DNA of 64,000 bases from Polaromonas sp. Its GTDB lineage: Bacteria; Pseudomonadota; Gammaproteobacteria; Burkholderiales; Burkholderiaceae_C. Shown piece by piece: positions 48,036-56,148 of this stretch. The notes under the pieces are model-generated. The model saw only the letters and a list, made by a program, of their open reading frames with translations. It did not search any database and was not told the DNA's origin. A program made the translations under genes and the position numbers. Position 1 is the stretch's first letter. Each line of letters starts with the position of its first letter. The DNA is taken from positions 61,894-125,893 of the forward strand of contig JAURVI010000037.1 in assembly GCA_030655515.1 (NCBI GenBank), read 5' to 3'.

Positions 48036-48380
48036 ATGGAAATCGCCGATGTCACCCTGGCCGAGCGGGGCCAGATCGTCATTCCGAAAGAAGCGCGCGA
48101 CGCGCTGGGGCTCAAGCCCGGCGCCCGCTTGCAGTTGCGCATCGAAGACGGGCGCCTGCTGATCCAAAAACGCGTGCAACTGGACTTGTCGCGCTGGATC
48201 GGCGCGGCCGTTGACGACGGCCTGAGCACCGAGCAGGCGCTGGCCGAGCTGCGCGGGCGCCCCGTGCCGTGGCCTGAGCAGGCAGCCGTGGCGCCCAAGC
48301 TTGCCCGGCGGACCGCAGGCGCCAAGGTGCGCGCCAAGACCGCCGTCAAAACCACCGCCGCCAAGGCCAGGGCCGCATGA
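48036..48380 (+). CDS. vapB: VapB-type antitoxin (AbrB/MazE fold) with Lys/Ala-rich tail
   Basis: A 114-residue antitoxin. Residues 1-45 are an AbrB/SpoVT-type swapped-hairpin DNA-binding domain (TLAERGQIVIPKEARDALGL). Residues 46-85 form the toxin-binding part (LDLSRWIGAAVDDGLSTEQA). The last 30 or so (KLARRTAGAKVRAKTAVKTT plus AAKARAA) are a histone H1-like lysine/alanine tail that is unusual for this family. Its stop overlaps the vapC start (ATGA). It is the first gene of a tight operon with mod and res. Confidence 0.88.
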   Translation: MEIADVTLAERGQIVIPKEARDALGLKPGARLQLRIEDGRLLIQKRVQLDLSRWIGAAVDDGLSTEQALAELRGRPVPWPEQAAVAPKLARRTAGAKVRAKTAVKTTAAKARAA

Positions 48381-48787
48381 AAACCGCAGTGGACTCCAGC
48401 GTGCTGTTCGACATCGTCAAGGGCGCGCCGGGCGCTCGCTCGGCGCAAGCCGCGCTGGAGGCCGCTCTTGCGCATGGTGGCCTGTGCGTCTGCGCCGTGG
48501 TGGTGGCCGAGCTGGGCCGCTACTTCAGGAAAGACGGCGATCTGCAGGATTTTTTGACCGACTGCCAGATTGACCACGACCCCTTTTCCATCGCCGCCGC
48601 GCTGGGCGCGGCGCGCATCATGCGCGACTACGCCCGCAACAAGGGGCCGCGCGAGCGCGTGGCGCCCGACTTCCTGATCGGCGCCCACGCCCTGCACCAG
48701 GCCGACGCCCTGCTTACGACGGACAGCGGTTTTTACCGCCAGCACTTCAAGGGCCTGACCGTGCTGGCCCCCGCTTCCTCCACCTGA
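48377..48787 (+). CDS. vapC: VapC-type PIN-domain toxin
   Basis: A 136-residue PIN RNase. Acidic residues of the active site are visible in MKTAVDSSVLFDIVKG, in VVVAELGRYF (glutamate), and in RVAPDFLIGAHALHQADALL followed by TTDSGFY. The domain appears complete. It overlaps vapB and lies ten bases before mod, so toxin-antitoxin and methylase are transcribed together. Confidence 0.92.
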   Translation: MKTAVDSSVLFDIVKGAPGARSAQAALEAALAHGGLCVCAVVVAELGRYFRKDGDLQDFLTDCQIDHDPFSIAAALGAARIMRDYARNKGPRERVAPDFLIGAHALHQADALLTTDSGFYRQHFKGLTVLAPASST

Positions 48788-48797
48788 GAGCACGCCC

Positions 48798-50684
48798 ATG
48801 CCCGAAATCGTCTTCAAAGGCAAAGAGTACGTCTACAACCACCACCTGACGGTGCCCTACCGTCCGCTGCTGGTCGACAAAGCCAAGGGCATCGGCCCGG
48901 CCGATCTGGGCAGCAACCTGGTGATTCACGGCGACAACCTGCATGCGCTCAAAAGCCTGCTGCCGCGCTACGCGGGCCAGGTGGACCTGGTGTTCATCGA
49001 CCCGCCTTACAACACCGGCAACGAAGCCTGGTGCTACAACGACAACGTCAACAGCCCCATCATGAAAGAGTGGCTCAGCACCAACCCGGTGGACGGCGAA
49101 GACATGCTGCGCCACGACAAGTGGCTGTGCATGATGTGGCCGCGGCTGGTGTTGCTGCGCGAGTTGCTTAAGCCCGAAGGTTTGCTGTTAATGTCTCTCG
49201 ATGATAACGAGCAACACAACGCAAAAGCGATTGGAACGGAGATTTTTGGCACCGAAAGCTACCTCGGGCAGTTCGTATGGAAAAGTCGTCAAAACAAAGA
49301 TAACCGAAATGAAAACGGATTGTCTGTCGATCACGAATACGTGCTTGCGTTTGGCTCGTCTTTACGGGGTGTCAGGCGAAACCCGGAGCAGTTTGCAAAT
49401 ACAGACAATGATCCTCGTGGAGCGTGGACGAGTAGCAATATGGTGGGGTTGGCGACCAGGGAAAATCGCCCCAATCTGCACTTTGACTTGATCAATCCTT
49501 CTACGGGTTTAGTCTATCCGCCCCCGTTTATGGGGTGGCGCTATAGCAAAGATCGGATTGCAGGACTGATTGAAGAGAATCGAATTTTATGGCCCAGCAG
49601 CCCTGATGGCAGACCCCGTGAAAAAGTCTTTTTGTCGAACTTGGCGGAACGCACCAACGCTTCCTCCATTATCGATTTTCCGGTTTTCACAAGAGATGGC
49701 ACATTGGAGCTTGAGCAGATCATGGGGCACAGAGATTTTGCTTTTCCAAAGCCAAGTGCATTGATCGAATATCTCATCGAAATTTCGACCTCGAAAAACG
49801 CCCTCATCCTCGACAGCTTCGCCGGCTCCGGAACCACCGCCCACGCGGTGCTCAAAGCCAACGCCAAAGACGGCGGTAGCCGAAAATTCATTTTGGTCGA
49901 AGGTGAGGAGTACGCCGACAATCTCACTGCCGAGCGCGTGCGCCGCGCCATCAAGGGGTATGCCTGGGTCGGCAACCAGCGCGAGACGCTGCTGGAAGAA
50001 AAAATCAACTTCACGCAGTTCAAAAAAGCCGATGAGTGGCTCAAGAAGGTGGCGGCGATCAAGACCAAAGAAGGGTTCGGGGCGGAGGCGTCGGCGCAGA
50101 TGGAGCTTTCTCCCGTTCGCCCTGAGCCTGTCGAAGCCCACCCTTCGACAGGCTCAGTCCGAACGGCGAAAGAAAAAAAGCGGTTCGACAAGATCAACGT
50201 CGAACTCAAGGACGGCGTGCTGCGCGTCGAGGGAGAAAAACGCATCTCTGAAATGGCCGAAGGCCTGGGCGGCGAGTTCACTTACTGCACGCTGGGCGAG
50301 CCGCTGAACATTGAAAAGCTGCTGTCGGGCGAGTCGCTGCCCGCGTTTGAAGCGCTCGGGGCCTGGCTGTTCCACACTGCCACCGGCGGCACGCTGCTGC
50401 CCAAACCCAAGGATGCGCCGCCTTGGTACCTGGGTGAGGCGAAGGACGCGCATGTGTGGCTGGTGTACGAGCCCGATCTGATGTTTTTGAAGTCGCCCGA
50501 GGCGGCGCTGACGCTCAGCCGCGCCAAGACCTTTGCGGCCTGGGGCCACGCACGCAACGAGGGCAAGGGCGACGGCAAGCGGCATCTGGTGTTTGCACCG
50601 GCCAAGTACCTGAGCAACAAGCAGTTGCTGGCGCATGGCGTGGACTATGCGCCGCTGCCATTCGCGCTGTACCGGGAGGGTTGA
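48798..50684 (+). CDS. mod: Type III DNA methyltransferase (Mod)
   Basis: Beta-class N6-adenine methyltransferase of 628 residues. Motif IV is VFIDPPYNTGNEAW near residue 67; motif I is DSFAGSGTTAHAV near residue 338; the order IV then I is that of type III Mod. The region between (about 49180-49800, residues 128-334), which would hold the target-recognition part, is markedly more AT-rich than the flanks. At 50113-50166 a REP-like dyad lies in frame in the C-terminal part. HEPN and res genes follow directly. Confidence 0.92.
   Translation: MPEIVFKGKEYVYNHHLTVPYRPLLVDKAKGIGPADLGSNLVIHGDNLHALKSLLPRYAGQVDLVFIDPPYNTGNEAWCYNDNVNSPIMKEWLSTNPVDGEDMLRHDKWLCMMWPRLVLLRELLKPEGLLLMSLDDNEQHNAKAIGTEIFGTESYLGQFVWKSRQNKDNRNENGLSVDHEYVLAFGSSLRGVRRNPEQFANTDNDPRGAWTSSNMVGLATRENRPNLHFDLINPSTGLVYPPPFMGWRYSKDRIAGLIEENRILWPSSPDGRPREKVFLSNLAERTNASSIIDFPVFTRDGTLELEQIMGHRDFAFPKPSALIEYLIEISTSKNALILDSFAGSGTTAHAVLKANAKDGGSRKFILVEGEEYADNLTAERVRRAIKGYAWVGNQRETLLEEKINFTQFKKADEWLKKVAAIKTKEGFGAEASAQMELSPVRPEPVEAHPSTGSVRTAKEKKRFDKINVELKDGVLRVEGEKRISEMAEGLGGEFTYCTLGEPLNIEKLLSGESLPAFEALGAWLFHTATGGTLLPKPKDAPPWYLGEAKDAHVWLVYEPDLMFLKSPEAALTLSRAKTFAAWGHARNEGKGDGKRHLVFAPAKYLSNKQLLAHGVDYAPLPFALYREG
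50113..50166. repeat. REP-like inverted repeat, copy 2 (in frame inside mod)
   Basis: Same dyad as at 942-1010, with arms 50113-50136 and 50143-50166 and a six-base loop. It is translated as SPVRPEPVEAHPSTGSVRTA in Mod without breaking the frame. Confidence 0.9.
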
Positions 50685-50685
50685 G

Positions 50686-51087
50686 ATGGGCAATGAAAAG
50701 ATCGACCGGCTGGACTTGCAGTTCGAACATTTTCAGAAGGCACTGGCGCGGCTGAAAGAAGCCTTGGCTGAAGATGAGTCCAGCTTTGTGCGCGACTCCA
50801 TCATCAAACGCTTTGAGGTGACGTTCGAGATGGCCTGGAAGACCATGTTTCGCTACCTCATCGACAAGGGCGAAAAGATCGCGCCCAAAGCATGGGACGT
50901 GATTCCTGTGGCGTTTCAATCGCTATTGATCGCTGATGCTCAGTTGTGGGACCAGATGCGTACCTACCGCAATGACACTTCGCACGAGTACAACGAGCTC
51001 CGCGCGATTGAGCTTTCTGCTTACATTCGCAGCCATGCGGTGCAGGCTTTTGATGCATTTTTGGCAGAAATGCAAAAACGGCCATGA
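50686..51087 (+). CDS. HEPN-type protein (HI0074-like nucleotidyltransferase partner; HepT-like)
   Basis: A 133-residue helical protein. It matches the HI0074 'nucleotidyltransferase substrate-binding' family, part of the HEPN superfamily. The HEPN RNase motif R-x4-H-x-Y is intact: Arg95, His100, Tyr102 in TYRNDTSHEYNEL. In HepT/MntA systems such a protein is an RNase toxin inactivated by AMPylation of its tyrosine by the MNT partner. ATG 50686 starts two bases after the mod stop, with GGGAGGG upstream. It overlaps the next gene (MNT::Res) by four bases. Toxicity is inferred, not shown. Confidence 0.85.
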   Translation: MGNEKIDRLDLQFEHFQKALARLKEALAEDESSFVRDSIIKRFEVTFEMAWKTMFRYLIDKGEKIAPKAWDVIPVAFQSLLIADAQLWDQMRTYRNDTSHEYNELRAIELSAYIRSHAVQAFDAFLAEMQKRP

Positions 51088-54000
51088 GCGAGCCCATCAG
51101 TCAGGAAAGGCTGGACCAGTTTGCGACCCGGCGGGCGTCCGGCATTGCCGAGAGTACGCGTGCGAAGCTCGTTCGGCTTTTCGAGAGCACGCCCGGGCTG
51201 GAACGGGTTTGGGTTTTTGGTTCGAGAGCGCGCGGGGATTTTCGTAACGAGTCAGATATTGACCTCATGGTGGACGCTCCAGCATCAAGCCAAGCCGACG
51301 TTTCGCGCCTGTCTGGCCATCTGGATGAACTGGGGCTGATCTATCGCGTGGATCTGGTGAGCTCGCAAGACGCGCTGGACGAGCGTTTTCGCAGCCTGAT
51401 TGAACAAGACAAGAAATTATTCTGGGAGCCGCGCCGCCACAATGCCGAAGTCGAATCCATTGGTGCCATCCAGCTCAAGCCATTTCAGTCCACCGTGTTG
51501 GGCCAGCTTGCGCGCTACATCACCGAACTGAAAAAGCACCAGACGCAGGCGGGGGCCGCCGAGCAGGCGCTGCGCGCCATGGAGGGCATGGAAGACCTGC
51601 GGCGTGAAGCGTCGGATTTCCCGAAAAAAACCTGGAGTGCCTTGAAGGCCCAGGGGGTTTTGCCGCCCACATTTGCGCAGCAACCCCATTCCAGCCGCTT
51701 CGACGGCGCAGACCGGGCCATTCCCAACGTCTGTCTGAAAATACCGACCGGCGGCGGCAAGACCCTGTTGGCGGCGGCCAGCGTGGGCCAGGTGTTTTCG
51801 AGCTACCTGAACCGGCACACCGGGCTGGTGCTGTGGATCGTGCCGAATGAAGCCATCTACCGTCAGACGCTCAAGACCCTGACCAACCGCGACCACCCCT
51901 ACCGGCAGATGCTCAATATCGCAGGCGCAGGCCGGGTGAAGATTCTGGAGAAGGACTCGCCGCTCACCCGGCTGGACATCGACTCGCACCTGTGTGTGAT
52001 GCTGCTGATGCTCCAGTCCGCGGCGCGCAAGGACGAGGCGCAAAAGAAGCTCAAGGCCTTCAGGGACCGGGGCAATGTGCTGGGCTTCGTGCCGCGTGAG
52101 GACGACATTGAGGCGCACTGGCAGTTGCTGGCCGAGGTACCGAATCTGGATGCTTATGCCCCCTGGGGCGCCAGCCAGGCCGAGGCCAGAGCCACCAAAG
52201 GCAGCATTGTGAAAAGCTCGCTGGGCAATGTGCTGCGGCTGGTTCGGCCCATGGTGGTGATTGACGAAGGCCACCACGCGTACACCGAAAACGCGCTGCG
52301 CACGCTGGATGGCTTTAACCCGTGCTTCATGCTGGAGCTGTCGGCCACGCCACGGGTCTCAAGTGACAAGGGGGGCAAAGCTGTTTCGGGCTCCAACATT
52401 CTGGTGGATGTGCGCGGCACCGATCTGGAGCAGGCCGAGATGATCAAGCTGCCCATCCATGTGGACATGCGCGGCTGGAGCGACTGGCAAAGCTGCCTGT
52501 CGGCCAGTGTGGACCGGCTCAAGGGGCTGGCGCTTGAGGCGGCCACTTTGCAGAGCGAAACCAACCGCTACATTCGCCCCATTTTGCTGGTGCAGGTGGA
52601 GCGCACGGGCAAAGACCTGCGCGACAGCGGCTATATCCACGCCGAAGATGCCAAGGCGTACTTGATGCAATTGGGTTTCACTGAAGCACAGATCGCCATC
52701 AAAACCTCGGACAAGGACGAGCTCAAGTCACCCGAGAACATCGACCTGCTAGCCCCAAGTTGCGAGATACGCGCCATCATCACCAAGCAGGCCTTGCAGG
52801 AGGGCTGGGACTGCCCGTTTGCCTATGTGCTGTGTGCGCTGGCAGCAGGCAAAGAGCTGCGGTCCATGACGCAGTTGATGGGGCGCATCCTGCGCTTGCC
52901 GCATGTCGCCAAGACAGGCCGTGCTGCGCTGGACGCCTGCTATGTGCTGTGCCACGACGCGCGGACGGGCGAGGTCATCAAGGCCATCAAGCAGTCGCTG
53001 GAGACGGAAGGCATGGGGGACTTGGCGCTGTCTGTGCAGGGCGGCGGCGATAGTGCTGCGGCTAAACCCGTGCCGTTTACGCGCCGCGCCGAGTTCAGGC
53101 AATTAAGGATATTTTTACCGCGTGTGACCTGGGTGGAGTTTGACGAACTGGGGCGCAAGCGACGCCGCGAACTGGCTTATGACAGCGACATACTTTCGCA
53201 GGTGGACTGGTCTGCCGTGCAAACCGGTGCGCTGGCGCAAGACTGGGCGCCGGCTGCTCAGGGAGAGCTGTATGCGCAATCCCGGCAATTGGAGGTCGGA
53301 CTGGACGTGCTGCAACACCCTGAACGGGTTCTCAGCCAGTTGGCGCCGGCCGCCCCTGCGGAGTTGGACCGGGCGCGGCTGGTGCGTGGGCTGTTGGACA
53401 TTGCGCCCAATGCCTGGTGGGTGTGGAGCTGGGTGGACGCGGTGGTGAGCCGGGTTTTGTCCACCTATCCCGAGAAGGTGATTGCTGCGAGCAGCGCATC
53501 GCTGCTGGAGCGCCTGCGCATTGATCTGGAAACCGAGCGGGACCGGCTCGCGCAGTCTGTTTTTGAGACCTGCGTCGCCAATGGCGAAGTCGAGTTCAGG
53601 TTGCGGGCAGACGCGACGGACTACGAAATTCCCGACGAGTTTGCACTGGAGGTCTCGAGTAAGCAGCCACTGGTACGGAACGACGATGGAAAGCTGGTCG
53701 AAAAAAGCCTGTTTGAACCGGCACTGACCGCGTTGACCGACAGCGGGCTGGAGCGCGATGTGGCCTGCTACCTTGACAGCCAGGCCGCGTTGAAGTGGTG
53801 GCATCGCAACGTGGCCAAGTCGCAATATGGCTTGCAAGGCTGGAAGCGCAACAAGGTTTATCCGGACTTTGTGTTTGCGCGACTGACCGAGCAAGGCGGG
53901 CAAAAATTGGTGGTGCTGGAAACCAAGGGCTTGCATCTCGCCGGCTCCAGCGACACAGCCTACAAGCAACTGCTGTTGCAGCGCCTGACGGCTGCTTTTG

Positions 54001-54134
54001 CCGATGAGTCGCTGGTGCCCGTCGGCGGCCTGGAGCTGGTGGGGCAGGCGCAATCGGTGGTCTGCGACCTGGTGTTCGACGGCGACTGGAAAGGCACGCT
54101 GAACGCGCGACAGTTTCAGTCGGTAGCTGTTTGA
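51084..54134 (+). CDS. res: MNT nucleotidyltransferase fused to type III restriction subunit (Res)
   Basis: A 1016-residue fusion. Residues 1-115 are an MNT domain: Gly46-Ser47, Asp58 and Asp60 form GSx10DxD (VFGSRARGDFRNESDIDLMV), with Asp90 as third carboxylate (YRVDLVS). From about residue 130 (IGAIQLKPFQSTVLGQL) it is Res: Walker A IPTGGGKTLLAAA near 219, DEGHH near 394, SATP near 420, MTQLMGRILRLP near 595, and a C-terminal PD-(D/E)XK nuclease, VYPDFVFARL ... VVLETKGLHL near 926-950. No stop or start codon separates the two parts. With Mod it would form an ATP-dependent restriction enzyme; with the upstream HEPN protein the MNT part forms a toxin-antitoxin pair. Confidence 0.9.
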   Translation: MSEPISQERLDQFATRRASGIAESTRAKLVRLFESTPGLERVWVFGSRARGDFRNESDIDLMVDAPASSQADVSRLSGHLDELGLIYRVDLVSSQDALDERFRSLIEQDKKLFWEPRRHNAEVESIGAIQLKPFQSTVLGQLARYITELKKHQTQAGAAEQALRAMEGMEDLRREASDFPKKTWSALKAQGVLPPTFAQQPHSSRFDGADRAIPNVCLKIPTGGGKTLLAAASVGQVFSSYLNRHTGLVLWIVPNEAIYRQTLKTLTNRDHPYRQMLNIAGAGRVKILEKDSPLTRLDIDSHLCVMLLMLQSAARKDEAQKKLKAFRDRGNVLGFVPREDDIEAHWQLLAEVPNLDAYAPWGASQAEARATKGSIVKSSLGNVLRLVRPMVVIDEGHHAYTENALRTLDGFNPCFMLELSATPRVSSDKGGKAVSGSNILVDVRGTDLEQAEMIKLPIHVDMRGWSDWQSCLSASVDRLKGLALEAATLQSETNRYIRPILLVQVERTGKDLRDSGYIHAEDAKAYLMQLGFTEAQIAIKTSDKDELKSPENIDLLAPSCEIRAIITKQALQEGWDCPFAYVLCALAAGKELRSMTQLMGRILRLPHVAKTGRAALDACYVLCHDARTGEVIKAIKQSLETEGMGDLALSVQGGGDSAAAKPVPFTRRAEFRQLRIFLPRVTWVEFDELGRKRRRELAYDSDILSQVDWSAVQTGALAQDWAPAAQGELYAQSRQLEVGLDVLQHPERVLSQLAPAAPAELDRARLVRGLLDIAPNAWWVWSWVDAVVSRVLSTYPEKVIAASSASLLERLRIDLETERDRLAQSVFETCVANGEVEFRLRADATDYEIPDEFALEVSSKQPLVRNDDGKLVEKSLFEPALTALTDSGLERDVACYLDSQAALKWWHRNVAKSQYGLQGWKRNKVYPDFVFARLTEQGGQKLVVLETKGLHLAGSSDTAYKQLLLQRLTAAFADESLVPVGGLELVGQAQSVVCDLVFDGDWKGTLNARQFQSVAV

Positions 54135-54137
54135 TCT

Positions 54138-54154
54138 GCTATTGATTTAGTAGC
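54138..54154. repeat. 17-bp palindrome family, copy 7
   Basis: GCTATTGATTTAGTAGC lies just after the res stop codon, in the convergent gap before smr. Confidence 0.6.
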
Positions 54155-54216
54155 CTTTCGCGTTGGCCCTGCTTTGGTTGAAGCCATTTTTTTTCTTGTG
54201 AATTGTCGGAGCAGGC

Positions 54217-54879
54217 TCAACGCTGCGCCAGCAACACCACCAGCGCACCAGCGCCGCCCTCGGCCGGGCGCGCCTGCACAAAGGCCAGCACCTCTGTTTT
54301 TTGAATCAGCCAGTTTTGCACCCGGCCTTTGAGTACCGGGGTTTTGCCGGGCGAGCCCAGGCCTTTGCCATGCACCACGCGCACGCAGCGCAGGCCGGCC
54401 TTGTGGGCTTCGCGGATAAAGGCCGACAGCGCGTCGCGCGCGTCTTCGCGGCGCAGGCCGTGCAGGTCGAGCTGGCGCTGAATGCGCCAGCCGCCGCGGC
54501 GCAGTTTGGCGCAAACGTCCGGCCCCATGCCGGGGCGGCGAAAACTCAGCGCTTCGTCGGTGTCCAGCAGGGTTTCGACGTCAAACTCGTCGGAAATCGC
54601 CTCGCGCATCACGGCCAGTTCGTCGCGCTGCCGCTGCACCGGAATCGGGGCGGGCTGGGTAAGGGAAACCCTGGCTTGGTGGCCGGGCAGGTGTTTGGCG
54701 GGCAAGGCCAAAACCTGCCCGATGGCGCGCGAAAAGAGTTCCTTTTCGGCGCTGGATTTTGCCGCAGCAGCCAGTTGTGCGGCCAGTTGTTCGGCCTGCT
54801 GTCTGGCCCGGGCTTCGAGCTCGCGCTTGACGGCTTTCAGACCTTTCAAGTCCTTGATGACGGATGGTTTGGGGCTCAT
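54217..54879 (-). CDS. Smr-domain protein
   Basis: A 220-residue protein with a helical, Lys/Ala-rich N-terminus (about 1-60) and a C-terminal Smr domain (about 130-220): RQLDLHGLRREDARDALSAF (LDxH) and CVRVVHGKGLGSPG (HGxG). Smr domains are nucleases acting on DNA or RNA; the stand-alone YdaL/SmrA/B type includes enzymes that cut mRNA at collided ribosomes. Its start lies five bases after the radC stop on the same strand. Confidence 0.9.
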   Translation of the reverse strand: MSPKPSVIKDLKGLKAVKRELEARARQQAEQLAAQLAAAAKSSAEKELFSRAIGQVLALPAKHLPGHQARVSLTQPAPIPVQRQRDELAVMREAISDEFDVETLLDTDEALSFRRPGMGPDVCAKLRRGGWRIQRQLDLHGLRREDARDALSAFIREAHKAGLRCVRVVHGKGLGSPGKTPVLKGRVQNWLIQKTEVLAFVQARPAEGGAGALVVLLAQR

Positions 54880-54884
54880 AAGGT

Positions 54885-55559
54885 TTAGAGAAAACCCAGC
54901 TCGGCCATTGAAACGGCCTGTGTGCGGGTCACGACAAAATGATCCAGTACCCGCACGTCCACCAGCGCCAACGCGGCCTTGAGCGTTTGCGTCAAGGCTT
55001 CGTCGGCGCGCGAGGGCTGCGCCGCGCCGCTCGGGTGGTTGTGCGCCAGCACCACGCTGCCGCACTGGTGCGCCAGCGCGCGCAGCACCACCTCGCGCGG
55101 GTAGACGCTGGTTTGTGTCAGGGTGCCGCGAAACAGCTCTTCCAGCGCAATCAGGCGGTGTTGGCTGTCCAGAAACAGCACCGCAAAGATTTCATGCGGG
55201 CGGCTGCCCAACTGCAACTGCAGGTAGTCGCGCACCGCCTGCGGCGTCGTGAACAGTGGTTTGTCCTGCAACTGCTGCGCCAGCGCGCGCCGCGCCAGCT
55301 CCAGCACGGCGACCAGTTCGGCGCGTTTGGCCGGGCCCAGCCCCTTGATGCGTTGGAGGTCGGCGGCAGAGGTGTGCAGCAGCCCGGCAATGCCGCCGAA
55401 TGTATCCACCAGTTCCTGGCCCATTTGCAGCACGTTTTTGCCGGGAATGCCGCTGCGCAGCAGCAGGGCCAGCAGCTCGGCGTCGCTCAGCGCGCCGGCG
55501 CCGCGGGCCAGCAGCTTTTCGCGCGGGCGGGCGTCTTGGGGCAGGTCTTTAAGAAGCAT
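54885..55559 (-). CDS. radC: RadC-type JAMM-domain protein
   Basis: A 224-residue protein: helix-hairpin-helix ([20 protein letters not shown], about 65-90) and a JAMM metalloprotease-like domain with [17 protein letters not shown] (H-x-H-x10-D). Despite the name, a DNA repair role is not established. Followed by smr on the same strand. Confidence 0.95.
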   Translation of the reverse strand: MLLKDLPQDARPREKLLARGAGALSDAELLALLLRSGIPGKNVLQMGQELVDTFGGIAGLLHTSAADLQRIKGLGPAKRAELVAVLELARRALAQQLQDKPLFTTPQAVRDYLQLQLGSRPHEIFAVLFLDSQHRLIALEELFRGTLTQTSVYPREVVLRALAHQCGSVVLAHNHPSGAAQPSRADEALTQTLKAALALVDVRVLDHFVVTRTQAVSMAELGFL

Positions 55560-55677
55560 GGGGGATAGGGGTCAACAAGCCTGATTTTGCCCGGCCCGGC
55601 GGCGCTTTCTACGCTTTCTACAATAGGGGCAGTTTACAAACAGTTGTCAGCCGACCGTGTTGGCCTCCGAAAGTCCT

Positions 55678-56148
55678 ATGCCTACCGTGACACCCACTCC
55701 AGCCCTTGTCCGGCAAGATTCCTTCCTGACCCTGCATTACCGCATGAGCGGGCCGGACGGCGCGGACATCATCAACACCTTCAACGGCAAGCCGGCCACG
55801 CTGAGCCTGGGCACCGGCGAGTTGTCGCCGGTGATCGAGCAGCGCCTGCTCGGTTTGCCGGAAGGCACGCGCACCACCTTCGCGCTGGCAGCGGGCGAGG
55901 CCTTTGGGCAGCGTAATCCCGAGCTGGTGCAGTGGGTGGCCCGCAAGCTGCTCAACGAACTGGGCGGTGCGAACGAGCCGTACCAGGTGGGTGATGTGGT
56001 GCAGTTTCCGACGCCTGACGGCATGGGACAGTACGCAGGCAGCGTGCAGCAGGTCAAGTCCGATGGCGAGGCGGTCCTGTTTGACTTCAACCACCCGCTG
56101 GCGGGACAACCGGTGGTGTTTGAAGTGTTTGTGATTGGTGCGTTGTGA
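55678..56148 (+). CDS. slpA: FKBP-type peptidyl-prolyl isomerase (SlpA type)
   Basis: A 156-residue SlyD/SlpA-like isomerase with an inserted-flap chaperone domain. Visible are LTLHYRMSGPDGADIINTFN, TLSLGTGELSPVIEQRLLGL, AFGQRNPELVQW and LFDFNHPLAGQPVVFEVFVI. ATG 55678 is used; an in-frame TTG at 55657 is less likely. slpA next to ispH is the usual order in proteobacteria. Its stop overlaps the ispH start (GTGA). Confidence 0.93.
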   Translation: MPTVTPTPALVRQDSFLTLHYRMSGPDGADIINTFNGKPATLSLGTGELSPVIEQRLLGLPEGTRTTFALAAGEAFGQRNPELVQWVARKLLNELGGANEPYQVGDVVQFPTPDGMGQYAGSVQQVKSDGEAVLFDFNHPLAGQPVVFEVFVIGAL

